From positions 1-63,014 of the forward strand of contig JAJDCR010000102.1 of assembly GCA_029260735.1 (NCBI GenBank): a stretch of 63,014 bases of DNA, given 5' to 3'. Below the pieces are notes generated by a model. That model saw only the letters and a program-made list of their open reading frames with translations, ran no database searches and was not told where the DNA came from. Of this stretch, positions 7,564-17,392 are shown piece after piece. Origin of the DNA: Planctomycetota bacterium. GTDB lineage: Bacteria; Planctomycetota; Uabimicrobiia; Uabimicrobiales; Uabimicrobiaceae. How positions within the stretch are numbered: the first letter of the stretch is position 1; each line of letters starts with the position of its first letter. A program made the position numbers and the translations under genes.

Positions 7564-10500
7564 AGCGCCGAGTCTTTTGGAATCTCATGTTTCGCAAATC
7601 CCTGCTCTCCAGTTGCTCCAAAACTTGGGCTATACCTATTTGCCTCCGAGTCAGTTGCGTAAGTTGCGTAAAGAGAAGAATAGCCAGATTCTTTTGGAGG
7701 AGATCTTGGAGGAGCAGCTCTATAGGCTAAACCATATTCATTACAAGGGGAAGAAGTATCAGTTTTCTAATGGCAATGTTTTTCAGGCGATTCGGGCGCT
7801 TCAGGATATTCCCTTTGATGGCTTGGTAAGGACGAATGAGAAGGTTTATGATCTCCTTTGTTTGGGGAAGAGTTTTGAGGAGACGATTGGGGGAGACACG
7901 AAGAGTTTTACTCTTCGCTATATCGATTGGGAGGTTCCTGAGAACAATGTCTTTCATGTTAGTGCGGAGTTTGCGGTGGAGCGGAGCCAGAGCCGAGATA
8001 TTCGGGTACCTGACATTGTTCTTTTTGTCAATGGAATTCCCTTTGTCGTTATCGAGTGCAAGGCTCCTTCTTCTTCGGTTGGGGAGGCGGTTTCTCAGCA
8101 GATCCGTAACCAAAAGAACGAGGAGATTCCTCTGCTTTTTATCTACTCTCAGCTTCTCTTGGCGACAAACAAAAACGAAGTGCGCTATGCCACGGTGGGA
8201 ACTCCAGAGAAGTTTTGGAGCGTTTGGCGAGAGAAGCACGACAGCGAAAAAGAGGTTCTAGAGCAAGTTCTCACTCCTTTGAGTTTTGAGGCAAAGCAAG
8301 CTTTGTTTCAAGCTCCTTTTGAAAACGCCCCAATGGAATTTGAGGCTCTTGTTGCAAGTGAGCGTCAAGTGACCGAGCAAGATAAAGCGATCTATAGTCT
8401 TTGTCGTCCTCAGCGTTTGATGGAGCTAGTCTATAAGTTTATTGTTTTTGATGGGGGTGAGAAAAAAATCGCTCGCTATCAGCAGTACTTTGCCACTAAG
8501 AACACTCTCAACCGCATCGCTTCGATGGATGAAGAGGGAAAGAGAAAGGGGGGTGTTTTGTGGCATACTCAAGGAAGCGGAAAATCTCTTCTTATGGTTA
8601 TGCTTGCTAAAAACATCGCTTTGGCTCCCGAGATCAGAGATTGCCGTATTGTTTTAGTGACCGACCGAGTGGATTTAGACGATCAGATTTATAGCACTTT
8701 CTACCAATGCGGAAAAGATCCGATCCAGGCGAGAACGGGCAAGCACCTCATGAAATTGATTGCCGAAAACAAAGAGGCCATCATAACGACTGTCATTGAT
8801 AAGTTTGGTGCGGCGGTCAAAAGAAGGGACTTAGAGAACAAGTCGCAAAATGTTTTTGTTTTGGTCGATGAGAGCCACCGAACTCAATATGGTTCTCTTC
8901 ATGTGGAAATGCTAAAAACTCTCCCCCACGCTTGCTATATTGGCTTTACCGGAACGCCTTTGATGAAGAACGAGAAAAACACGGCCCAAAAATTTGGCGG
9001 GATTATCGATAAATATACTTTGCACGATGCGGTTGCCGATAAAGCGGTTTTGCCTCTTCTCTATGAAGGACGGCATGCGATCCAAGAGGTTTCTCCCAAG
9101 ATCGACCTTTGGTTTGAACGCATTTCCGAGCCTCTTAGTGATGAGCAAAAGAAGGATTTAAAGAAAAAGCACAGCAGTGCTGATCAATTGAATAAGGCCG
9201 ATCGTAAGATCTACACCATTGCCTATGACATTAGCTTGCATTTCCAAAATAACTGGCAAGGAACGCCCTACAAAGGGCAATTGGCCGCTCCCTCAAAGCT
9301 TACTGCCCTAAAGTATAAGAAATATCTCGATGAGTTTGCTATGGTTAGCTCTGCTGTCTTAATTTCTCCCCCCGATACCCGAGAGGGGCACGAGGACACC
9401 TACGAAGAAACCCAAGACGAGATCCAGTTGTTTTGGCGAAAGATGATGGAGCGATATGGCAACGAAAAGAATTACAACAACCAAGTCATCCAATCTTTTA
9501 AGCACGACAATTCCCCTGAAATTATTATTGTAGTCGACAAGCTTTTGACTGGCTTCGACGCTCCTCGCAATACAGTTTTGTACCTTACCCGAAGAATGCA
9601 AAACCACGGCTTACTTCAGGCCATTGCTCGGGTCAATCGTCTTTGCCAAGGCAAGGAGTTTGGCTATATCCTAGACTACTACGGTTTGCTCGGAGATCTC
9701 AACAAGGCTTTGAACGAGTATAGTGCCTTAGAAAACTTCGAGGAAGAAGATATCCGTTGCATGATGCAAAGCGTGGAGGAGGAAAGCTCTAAGCTACCGG
9801 AAAGACACTCTCAGTTCTGGGATATTTTCAAAGGCATTGCCCACAAGTTCGATGTCGAAGCTTACGAGCAAATGCTCGCAGACGATGCCTTACGTATCCG
9901 CTTTTACGACAAACTCTCGGCCTATGCTCGAATTCTCAGTATTTCTCTGGCGACTCTAAAGTTTGCTCAAAGCACCCCGCAAGAAAAAATCCAACGCTAC
10001 AAGGATGACCTGAAGTTTTTTATGAAGCTGCGCACTTCGGTCAAGCTGCGCTACGCCGAAACGATCGACTTTAAAGAATACGAAAGCAAAATTCAAAAGC
10101 TAGTTGACCGCTACGTAGGCACCGATGAGATCCAACAAATTACTCAACTTGTAGATATTTTTGATAAAGAGAAGTTCGCCCAAGAAATTGCAAAAATAGA
10201 AAGCCCTCGGGCCCAAGCAGACACCATTGCCCACCGCACGAAAAAAGTTATCACGGAAAAAATGGAAGAGGACCCTGCTTTCTACCAAAGATTCTCGCAA
10301 CTTCTAGAAAAAACCATCCAGGAAAATGACCAAAGGCGCTTAGACGATGCCGGGTATTTAAGAGAAGTGAAAAAGATTATGGAGGCGGTTCGTAACCACA
10401 CAAGCGAAGGAGTTCCTCCAGAGTTACAAGGGCATGACCAAGCTCGTGCTTTCTACGGGGTAATCCAAGAAACTTTCACCAAAATTTCTAGTCCTCCAGC

Positions 10501-10720
10501 CGTTCCTGTCCAAATGGCCCTTATAATCGAGCAAATCATAGAGAAGCATGCTGTTGTGGAGTGGATCACCAACCTCGACATTCAGAACACCATGCGAAAT
10601 GAAATGGAAGAGTATCTTTATTCGGTCAAAGATAGCCAAGAGATTTCTCTCACTTTCGATGATATCGACGACATCATGGAAAGGTGTTTACAAATCGCTC
10701 GTCACAGGTATAGCGCATGA
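7556..10720 (+). CDS. hsdR: Type I restriction endonuclease, motor/nuclease subunit
   Basis: HsdR cuts unmethylated DNA after ATP-driven translocation. The 1054-residue product has the full set: nuclease core with D-IVLFVNGIPFVVIECKAP (E and K near 166-168), Walker A GSGKS near 340, DESH near 438, TGTP near 466, VVDKLLTGFDAPR, and motif VI QAIARVNR near 689, then the C-terminal helical domain that binds HsdM. A GGAG site precedes the ATG, which lies inside the end of hsdS. It is apparently intact, and its ATGA overlap with the next gene continues the operon. Confidence 0.94.
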   Translation: MNKAPSLLESHVSQIPALQLLQNLGYTYLPPSQLRKLRKEKNSQILLEEILEEQLYRLNHIHYKGKKYQFSNGNVFQAIRALQDIPFDGLVRTNEKVYDLLCLGKSFEETIGGDTKSFTLRYIDWEVPENNVFHVSAEFAVERSQSRDIRVPDIVLFVNGIPFVVIECKAPSSSVGEAVSQQIRNQKNEEIPLLFIYSQLLLATNKNEVRYATVGTPEKFWSVWREKHDSEKEVLEQVLTPLSFEAKQALFQAPFENAPMEFEALVASERQVTEQDKAIYSLCRPQRLMELVYKFIVFDGGEKKIARYQQYFATKNTLNRIASMDEEGKRKGGVLWHTQGSGKSLLMVMLAKNIALAPEIRDCRIVLVTDRVDLDDQIYSTFYQCGKDPIQARTGKHLMKLIAENKEAIITTVIDKFGAAVKRRDLENKSQNVFVLVDESHRTQYGSLHVEMLKTLPHACYIGFTGTPLMKNEKNTAQKFGGIIDKYTLHDAVADKAVLPLLYEGRHAIQEVSPKIDLWFERISEPLSDEQKKDLKKKHSSADQLNKADRKIYTIAYDISLHFQNNWQGTPYKGQLAAPSKLTALKYKKYLDEFAMVSSAVLISPPDTREGHEDTYEETQDEIQLFWRKMMERYGNEKNYNNQVIQSFKHDNSPEIIIVVDKLLTGFDAPRNTVLYLTRRMQNHGLLQAIARVNRLCQGKEFGYILDYYGLLGDLNKALNEYSALENFEEEDIRCMMQSVEEESSKLPERHSQFWDIFKGIAHKFDVEAYEQMLADDALRIRFYDKLSAYARILSISLATLKFAQSTPQEKIQRYKDDLKFFMKLRTSVKLRYAETIDFKEYESKIQKLVDRYVGTDEIQQITQLVDIFDKEKFAQEIAKIESPRAQADTIAHRTKKVITEKMEEDPAFYQRFSQLLEKTIQENDQRRLDDAGYLREVKKIMEAVRNHTSEGVPPELQGHDQARAFYGVIQETFTKISSPPAVPVQMALIIEQIIEKHAVVEWITNLDIQNTMRNEMEEYLYSVKDSQEISLTFDDIDDIMERCLQIARHRYSA

Positions 10721-11436
10721 ACGAACATAAAATCGACTTCGGAAGCACCGAAATCCACTTTAACTTAGAGTACAAGGACAGAAAAACTCTCAAGATCAGT
10801 GTTCACCCAGACCTCTCTGTCAAAGCCCAAGCTCCAAAAGGAGAAAAGCTCGAAAAAATCAAAAAGAAAATGAAAAAACGAGCCCCTTGGATACTCAAGC
10901 AAAAAGAAAAGTTTCAAACCTATCTCCCGGCAACGCCCCCTCGTAAATACGTCAGTGGAGAAACCCACCGCTATCGAGGAAAACAGTATCGCTTAAAGAT
11001 CATCAAAACCCCAGGAAAAGAGCAAGTCAAACTCAAAGGAGCTTTCCTCTGCCTCTACATCCAAGAACTCCCCAACCCCGTAAAAGCCCAGCAACTTCTA
11101 GAGAAATGGTACCGAAAACACGCCCAAGCCATCTTTGCAAAGCGTCTCCAAGTCTGTACCCAACTCCTCCAAAGATCGCCCCTCAAACTCTCTCAAACCC
11201 CCGAGTTGCAATTAAGAAAAATGAGTAAGCGATGGGGGAGTTGTACTTCTAAAGGCAAGATACTCTTAAACCCGGAGCTGATCAAAGTCCCCACTAAATG
11301 CCTAGACTACGTTATCATCCATGAACTTTGTCACATAAAATTTCGTCGCCATAGTGGTTCGTTTTATGAGCTTTTAGCCTTGGTTATGCCGGATTGGGAA
11401 AGATGGAAGCAGCGTTTGGAGGAGGTTAGTTCTTGA
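10717..11436 (+). CDS. YgjP/DUF45-type zinc metallopeptidase
   Basis: This 239-residue protein of the YgjP-like (DUF45, M48/SprT-related) family has a predicted zinc site, HELCHIKFRRH near residues 202-212, and the family RWGSC-TSKGKILLNPELI block before it. The N-terminal half (about 1-110) is the basic beta-rich domain usual in the family. It starts inside the hsdR stop (ATGA), so it belongs to the restriction operon; such genes often follow hsdR. The role there is unknown. Proteolytic control of HsdR or SprT-like handling of DNA-protein adducts are possibilities only. Confidence 0.85.
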   Translation: MNEHKIDFGSTEIHFNLEYKDRKTLKISVHPDLSVKAQAPKGEKLEKIKKKMKKRAPWILKQKEKFQTYLPATPPRKYVSGETHRYRGKQYRLKIIKTPGKEQVKLKGAFLCLYIQELPNPVKAQQLLEKWYRKHAQAIFAKRLQVCTQLLQRSPLKLSQTPELQLRKMSKRWGSCTSKGKILLNPELIKVPTKCLDYVIIHELCHIKFRRHSGSFYELLALVMPDWERWKQRLEEVSS

Positions 11437-11744
11437 AGTATATAGAAGCTTTTGAAAACTAAAATTCTAGAATGGAGAAAGAATGGTATTTTAGTAGATA
11501 TTGCCAGGAAATTCGCTCCATAATGTCATTTTTTTTGCTTCGAAGATCAGACAAAAGAAAGAATAGCGTAATAGATAGCTAAACAATCCAAGAGAAAGAT
11601 TAAAAATAATCATCATTTCTCTGTCTGATCTAGTCGCGACAAAAATAACATTATTCCGTTCATTTTCGTTACGCGACAAAACTTTGTATTGTATTTTCTA
11701 GTGTGACAAACATTTCCTAAATTCTTATAAGAGGTTTACTATCA
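11437..11744. other. AT-rich spacer before the STAND gene
   Basis: No gene is seen in these 308 bp. A separated inverted repeat GATCAGACA (11545-11553) / TGTCTGATC (11622-11630) is present. The end carries GAGG about 8 nt before the ATG at 11745. The drop in GC begins here and continues through the next gene, marking a junction of separately acquired DNA. Confidence 0.5.
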
Positions 11745-14700
11745 ATGAGTAGGTATCAATCAATAGAAAACGAATTGAAAGCAATCAATGGTGCTGTATT
11801 TCAAGAACTTTGTGATAAATTTTTAACAAGAAAAAATAAAAACTATACTGCATTCTCCCGAACCGGCAGTCAAACTGGAAAACAAAAAACAATCAAAGGA
11901 ACCCCTGATTCTTTTTTTCTCTTAGCAAATGGAAACTATATATATGTTGAAACAACAACAGACAGCTCTACTAAGGAAAAATTAGCCAATGATATAAAAG
12001 CATGCTTTCTTCCCGAGAAAACAAAAATACCAATAGAAAAAATTGAAGAAATTACTCTATGCTTCAATTTCAATATTGACCAAAAGGAGATAGACAAGCT
12101 AGATAATCTTGCAAGAAGCTACCAAAAAAACATTAGAATGAGTTACTGGTCCTTGGATTCTCTGGCGATTGAACTACACATGCATTACCGAGATTTAGTC
12201 CATGAGTATCTCAAGTTACCACTTGATACAGGACAAATTGTATCCATTGAAAACTTTGTTGAGGAATACAACAGAGCATCTAAAGGAATAGCAACACCTT
12301 TAAGCAATAAATTTAGTCATCGTGAGAAAGAAAAGGAAGAGGTTAAAAATACTCTGTTAGATTTTGATTTTATAATTTTGACGGGTTCTCCAGGCGTTGG
12401 AAAAACTAGGTTGGCCATAGAGACAATCAAAGAGTTTTTAAATGAAAACTCAACATATAGCGCTTATTGCATTTCTTATAAAAATCACAGCTTACTTAAT
12501 GATCTTTATCAGTATTTTGATAAAGATCGGGACTATGTTCTATTTGTCGACGATGCAAATAGAATGGATGCATTTGGTCAAATAACAGGCTTTTACAATT
12601 CAACAAGAACCGGAAAACTAAAAATTATAATAACCGTTAGAGATTATGCTTTTCAAGAAATAGAACTTTCATGCTTAGACTATAATCCAAAATCTATTGA
12701 CATTCAAAAACTGAATCGCGATCAAATAACAGATATTATTAAGAATCACCCTTTTGAGATTTTAAACTCTCGCTACCAAAGAAAAATTATAAACATTGCG
12801 GACGGTAATCCTAGACTTGCTATTATGGCATCTTTATTGGTTTTGGAGAAACAGAGTCTAGATGTTTTATCAGATGTTTCAGAGCTTTTCGAAAGATATT
12901 TTTCAACTTTTATCAGGGATCAAGGAGAATTCGCAAACATTTTGAATATAAAATGTTTAGGGGTAATAGCTTTTTTTCATACCCTTCCTTATAAAAATAG
13001 AGAATTGACCTCTTCCATTTTGAAAAACTTTGGTATCGATTACCATCATTTTGCAGATGCTATTGATAAACTTGATCGGCTTGAGTTGGTGGAAACTCAA
13101 TATGAGTACGTAAAAATACCAGAGCAAAATCTTTCTACTTATTTTTTCTATAAGTCCTTTATCAAAGAAAATTATCTTTCATTTCAAGTGTTACTCGAAA
13201 AATATTTTGATAACAATAAAAATAGGTTTACAGATTGCGTAATTCCTGCAAACAATACATTTGGCCATGAAAATGTAATGAGAAAACTACAGTCCAACTT
13301 GCAAGAACATTGGGAAATTATTAGAGATGATAAAGATAAAGCTCATAGTTTTTTGTCGACTTTTTGGTTTTACTTGCAACTGGAAACCTTAGAATTTTTC
13401 CATAATGAGATTAGTCTTTTACCTACAGTTGAGGTTGCCAAATATGAAGTAACTTATAAGGTAAATGCGTTCTCCTATACACAAAACAAAACTATCAAAT
13501 TATTAGGAGAATTTTTAAGACATCCCTCTAGACACCTCAAGGACTCCATTGAGCTATTGTTTGAATATGCTCGCAAATGTCCAGAGCATTTACCAGAACT
13601 GATTTATAAAATTAGGGAAGAACTTATATTTGATCAGGACGATGAAAAAACAGGTTTTTTCAGACAGAAAACCCTATTTGACTTTCTTATAGAAAGGTTT
13701 AAGAGTAAAGATCATCTGTGTAAATCGGTTTTTTTTGCATTAGCCGAAACGTTCCTATCCTTTGAGTTTCGACATACTAAAAGTGAACGAGATTACAGTA
13801 TGCATTTTTATAACTATCCCATTCCAAATACTAAACCCATACGAGAGTTAAGAGAAAGTATATGGAAAATGGTAGAGAGTAGTTTTTCTCAAAACTCCAC
13901 TAAGCCACTAGAGTTAATGATCAGCTACTCAGAGAATCATAGAGCAATAAAAGAAATTATGGAGTTTGATATCTCATTCATTATTAGGATAATTGATAAC
14001 TACTTGTCAGTGAATTCTTTTGAGCATTGTCGATATGTTCAAAAACAGATCAAATCTTGGACTAGAAATGAAATTTCAAGTCCTATATTTTCTAGATACA
14101 AACGTTCATTTGTTAATCCAACATATGAAATGTTTTTAAAACTAGATTGGGATAAATTTCGCGATAAAGAAAGCTATGAATTTGATAGTTCTCAAGAATA
14201 CGAAAGGTTAAAAGAAGCAGAAATTCGATCGACGTTTCTCTTTACAAATCAAAAGGATGTACAATTTTTTTATGATAAATTTATTTTTCTAAAAAAAGAG
14301 TCAGAAAATGATTATGGATATTGTCAAACAATTGATCATGTCTTAGATGCAAATTGTATTAACAACTTTGACTTAGGATTTCAGTTACTAAGTTTGGTAG
14401 TTGATAAAAAAAATGAGATACATTATCGTCCCAAACTGGTTTTCCAAAGCCAGCTTAAAACCCAAGAAAAAGCTAACAAAATATGGGAGTTAATCGAAAA
14501 AGGATCATTTCAAGGGAAAGTTCACTGGGAGCTTTCGTTTTATGAGAATATAGATGAATCTTTAATTGATAATAATCATCAAAGGGCCATAGCCAAATCA
14601 ATTGCTAACATTGAAAACTCAACTTTCATGCACATTGATAGATTTGATAAATTTTTAAAAATAGACCCTAAGTTCTTTCACAATTTTCTTAAAATAATTG

Positions 14701-15479
14701 TCGAGAAATATAAAAAAGATGGAGTAGAGCTGCGTATAGAGGAAAACTTTTTTAAACAACATTTCGATAGGCTTGAAGATGATATTGAACTTCTCAAACA
14801 AGCCTATTTGCAACAAATCTTAGTTCGACAACATTTTGATAGCGAGGGAATATATTTTGCTAGGATACTAAGAAAAGCCCCAAGTTTTCTTATGGATTTT
14901 GTGCGAGCCTTATATTCTAAAGATAACGACGATCCAGATGGTTCTCTTAAAAACCTAAGCTTTGTATGGAAAATTGAAAAAATAGAGAAAGAGCTAGCTT
15001 TAGTTATTGACTTCATTGTCCAGCACAATTTCTATGTTGGAGCTTCTGAGCATTTTTGTAACAATTTCTTTTTTAAATTTGAAGATTTGAAAGATAAAGA
15101 AAAAAAGCGAGCAGATAAATTTTTAATGGACTATCTTACCGCTAACCATGAAGACTACCAAAAAGTAAACATTGTTATAGATATAGTTAGAAACTCTAGA
15201 AAAGAATTGTTCAGGAATGCTTTATTGCATTACGTATCACTAAATCAAAACAAAGAAAGTTTTTCTAAAATATGGTGGAGAGGTAATGGAGGATCTTACG
15301 TTGGAGACAATATTATCGGTGATTTGCAAGCGGCTGAATGGAGAAATATTCTTTCTATTGTTGAAGAATCAAACCTGGGAATAAAGTTACTCCCCATAAA
15401 GAAATATATAAACGATGAGATTGAGTGGTGTTTAAAAAGAGGAGAAGAAGAGAAGCGAAGAAAATTTTTACAAAGATAA
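11745..15479 (+). CDS. Nuclease-like STAND ATPase, predicted antiphage protein
   Basis: This 1244-residue three-part protein starts with an Mrr/PD-(D/E)xK-like domain (about 10-165): GTPDS at 52-56 and VETTT with E69, where the usual lysine is replaced by threonine. A STAND-type ATPase follows, with Walker A TGSPGVGKTR near 213, Walker B VLFVDDA near 266-271 and a sensor-like arginine in TVRDYAFQEI. The best fit is the nSTAND3 group. About 700 C-terminal residues are helical with no family I recognise and probably sense a ligand. The layout parallels Avs-type defence proteins. The gene is much more AT-rich than its neighbours and lies in a restriction island, consistent with transfer. Whether the nuclease is active is unclear. 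Confidence 0.75.
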   Translation: MSRYQSIENELKAINGAVFQELCDKFLTRKNKNYTAFSRTGSQTGKQKTIKGTPDSFFLLANGNYIYVETTTDSSTKEKLANDIKACFLPEKTKIPIEKIEEITLCFNFNIDQKEIDKLDNLARSYQKNIRMSYWSLDSLAIELHMHYRDLVHEYLKLPLDTGQIVSIENFVEEYNRASKGIATPLSNKFSHREKEKEEVKNTLLDFDFIILTGSPGVGKTRLAIETIKEFLNENSTYSAYCISYKNHSLLNDLYQYFDKDRDYVLFVDDANRMDAFGQITGFYNSTRTGKLKIIITVRDYAFQEIELSCLDYNPKSIDIQKLNRDQITDIIKNHPFEILNSRYQRKIINIADGNPRLAIMASLLVLEKQSLDVLSDVSELFERYFSTFIRDQGEFANILNIKCLGVIAFFHTLPYKNRELTSSILKNFGIDYHHFADAIDKLDRLELVETQYEYVKIPEQNLSTYFFYKSFIKENYLSFQVLLEKYFDNNKNRFTDCVIPANNTFGHENVMRKLQSNLQEHWEIIRDDKDKAHSFLSTFWFYLQLETLEFFHNEISLLPTVEVAKYEVTYKVNAFSYTQNKTIKLLGEFLRHPSRHLKDSIELLFEYARKCPEHLPELIYKIREELIFDQDDEKTGFFRQKTLFDFLIERFKSKDHLCKSVFFALAETFLSFEFRHTKSERDYSMHFYNYPIPNTKPIRELRESIWKMVESSFSQNSTKPLELMISYSENHRAIKEIMEFDISFIIRIIDNYLSVNSFEHCRYVQKQIKSWTRNEISSPIFSRYKRSFVNPTYEMFLKLDWDKFRDKESYEFDSSQEYERLKEAEIRSTFLFTNQKDVQFFYDKFIFLKKESENDYGYCQTIDHVLDANCINNFDLGFQLLSLVVDKKNEIHYRPKLVFQSQLKTQEKANKIWELIEKGSFQGKVHWELSFYENIDESLIDNNHQRAIAKSIANIENSTFMHIDRFDKFLKIDPKFFHNFLKIIVEKYKKDGVELRIEENFFKQHFDRLEDDIELLKQAYLQQILVRQHFDSEGIYFARILRKAPSFLMDFVRALYSKDNDDPDGSLKNLSFVWKIEKIEKELALVIDFIVQHNFYVGASEHFCNNFFFKFEDLKDKEKKRADKFLMDYLTANHEDYQKVNIVIDIVRNSRKELFRNALLHYVSLNQNKESFSKIWWRGNGGSYVGDNIIGDLQAAEWRNILSIVEESNLGIKLLPIKKYINDEIEWCLKRGEEEKRRKFLQR

Positions 15480-15556
15480 CCTTATCTCTGAAGGGATTAA
15501 ATAAGCCATTTCCTACAAAAATCTCTTCAGAGACGAAATATACTACCAAGCTGTTC

Positions 15557-16486
15557 TTAAAGACCAACAATTTTCTCTAGTAAACGAAGATCTGAATCAT
15601 ACTTTTCTTGGTTTAGAACAATAAGCCGAGCAGGTGTAGTAACCACTCTCCACAACTCATTACTTGTTTCAAGAGATCTTGCATCGAGAGGAGTTTCAGT
15701 CAGTAGTCGAACTTTGCGAATATGCCCATAGTCTTCATATTTTGGATGCACAGAGTATTTATAATCCCCGGTGACTTCAACCACTACCCATTTTCCTCTG
15801 ACCGGCGTATTGTGAAGTAATATTAAGTCTCCATTTTGAATGCCATCTAGCTCTTCTTGGTGTAGTCGACGATTTCCACTCCAGCATTCACTTTGTCGTT
15901 TATTAAGTTTTTTTCCTTTTCCTAATTTTTCCTGAATGACTTCAATGTTTTCATCGTCTTCCCCTCCCCATCCCTGCCTTAGTCGTCCTTTTTTGATTTC
16001 ATTAAAAATGAAAAGACCGATGCCTTCTTTTTGATCAACATGCATTCTCCACCAAGATCGAAGAGGAGGTGTTTTAGGTTCTTCAATAGCAATGCTATCG
16101 ATAAATTTCCGAAGATCTTCACGAAGCTTATTTTGCCATCCTCTATCATTTTCATCATATAAAATGGCTCGGATATGTCTCAAGTCAAAGGGGATGTCCT
16201 CTTTTTTATGAGAAATAAGGATAACGTCTTTTTGGTGAGCATGAGCATAGCCCAATTCATAAAATACATTTGGATTTTGTCCGCTCATATCACAAAGAAT
16301 AAAATGAGCATGTTCAATAGAGTTTAGGATATCTTTTATGATTACGTTAGGCGCTGTGATATCATCTACTCGTAAAGCCTTATAACCGGCTTCTTCTATA
16401 ACAGGTTTGTATATGGTTTTATAATAAAAATTATAAGGATCAGAAAAAGGCATTAAGGTAAAACAAAAAGGCTCTTGGTCTGACAT
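15557..16486 (-). CDS. TIR/deoxyribosyltransferase-like domain fused to EVE/PUA-like domain
   Basis: A 309-residue fusion. Residues 5-120 form a TIR-like or nucleoside 2-deoxyribosyltransferase-like fold: FTLMPFSDPYNF, VDDITAPNVIIKDILNSIEHA, ILCDMSGQNPNVFYELGYA with the conserved glutamate at 77. Related domains hydrolyse NAD or nucleotides in immune proteins. About 165-265 looks like an EVE/PUA-like reader: RQGWGG, an aromatic SECWSGNRRLH segment, NGDLILLHNTP, VVVEVTGDYKYS and HIRKVRLL, as in domains that bind modified bases in McrB/Mrr-type enzymes. The gene is convergent with the STAND gene, 77 bp apart. Assignment of both domains rests on remembered motifs, the second less firmly. Confidence 0.65.
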   Translation of the reverse strand: MSDQEPFCFTLMPFSDPYNFYYKTIYKPVIEEAGYKALRVDDITAPNVIIKDILNSIEHAHFILCDMSGQNPNVFYELGYAHAHQKDVILISHKKEDIPFDLRHIRAILYDENDRGWQNKLREDLRKFIDSIAIEEPKTPPLRSWWRMHVDQKEGIGLFIFNEIKKGRLRQGWGGEDDENIEVIQEKLGKGKKLNKRQSECWSGNRRLHQEELDGIQNGDLILLHNTPVRGKWVVVEVTGDYKYSVHPKYEDYGHIRKVRLLTETPLDARSLETSNELWRVVTTPARLIVLNQEKYDSDLRLLEKIVGL

Positions 16487-16649
16487 TTGAGTTTTCCTAA
16501 GAATAGTTCAAAAAAATTATGCTTAACTAATGGTATATAATAGTTGGTAATTATATATCATATAATTGTCTTAGCAAAGCTAAAAAATTATGATAACACT
16601 AAACAGTATGAATATACATTTCACCCATTTTCAACTTAGTTTTCCAGCT

Positions 16650-17216
16650 CTAAGCTTCAATCTCAGGTAATACCGGTGAATACATGATATCCGTTCTCAA
16701 AACGTACTTGCATCCAGAAAGAACCGCCGCCCCTTCATGAAGTTGATCATGAACAAAAATCAAGGCATCCCCCTCTTCGGGAATTACACTAAAACCCCGA
16801 AAGTCGGTGCTTCCTCCTTCAAAGTTCTCATTTAAGTAAAAAATTAGAGTTAGCTCTGAGCGCTCTCCATTTTCCCGTTCATAGAAGCCATCAAAATGCC
16901 ACTTAAACCGCTCTCCTTTTTCGTAGCGGTAAAATCGAAACCGTTCATTGAGGCCAACAACAGAGCGGTCAAACAAGCTCTTGGGAACATAGTCTTTGGT
17001 CGTTTGCCAAATTTTTTCGGCTAGTTCTTTTGAGTCTAGTATAACTCGGGTGTTGTTGCGAATCCCCTTGCTCATGATCGGTCCCATTGCTGTTGTGATG
17101 GGGGCATCTGCAAATCCTATTTTTTCTCCCATCTCAATTAGCTCTTGGCACTGTTTTTTTTCCAAAAGCCCCTTCACCACAAAAACAGTTTCGGAGTATT
17201 TAATGGCTTCTTTCAT
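16650..17216 (-). CDS. 2-oxoglutarate/Fe(II) oxygenase (prolyl 4-hydroxylase type)
   Basis: This 188-residue protein has all residues of the double-stranded beta-helix oxygenase: H107-x-D109 in WHFDGF, distal H160 and R174 in HEGAAVLSGCKYVLRTD. Upstream, NERFRFYRYEKGERF is the usual strand before the metal site, and FEGGSTDFRG is the family turn. It matches small prolyl-4-hydroxylase-like (P4Hc) bacterial proteins. There is no signal peptide. The substrate is unknown; bacterial relatives modify proline or arginine in proteins such as EF-Tu or ribosomal proteins. It stands alone between the defence island and the PEP-CTERM cluster. Confidence 0.85.
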   Translation of the reverse strand: MKEAIKYSETVFVVKGLLEKKQCQELIEMGEKIGFADAPITTAMGPIMSKGIRNNTRVILDSKELAEKIWQTTKDYVPKSLFDRSVVGLNERFRFYRYEKGERFKWHFDGFYERENGERSELTLIFYLNENFEGGSTDFRGFSVIPEEGDALIFVHDQLHEGAAVLSGCKYVLRTDIMYSPVLPEIEA

Positions 17217-17342
17217 TGGTAAGTTTTCCTTAACAAAGTTTTAAACAAACAAATAGTTTTCTTATGGAAGAAGGCGGAGTTTTTCGTGGATGTATGTAAC
17301 AGGATGGTAGGTTTATAAGTCGGAAGATTTGTCTGAAATAGA

Positions 17343-17384
17343 TTCTGGAATAAAGGAGATAACTTCCCTTCCTTTATTCCAGAA
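17343..17384. terminator. Hairpin terminator after first PEP-CTERM gene
   Basis: TTCTGGAATAAAGGA (17343-17357) pairs perfectly with 17370-17384 around a 12-nt loop. It sits 9 bp past the stop of the minus-strand gene at 17393, as a terminator would, although the U-tract is weak. Confidence 0.6.
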
Positions 17385-17392
17385 ATAAAAAT

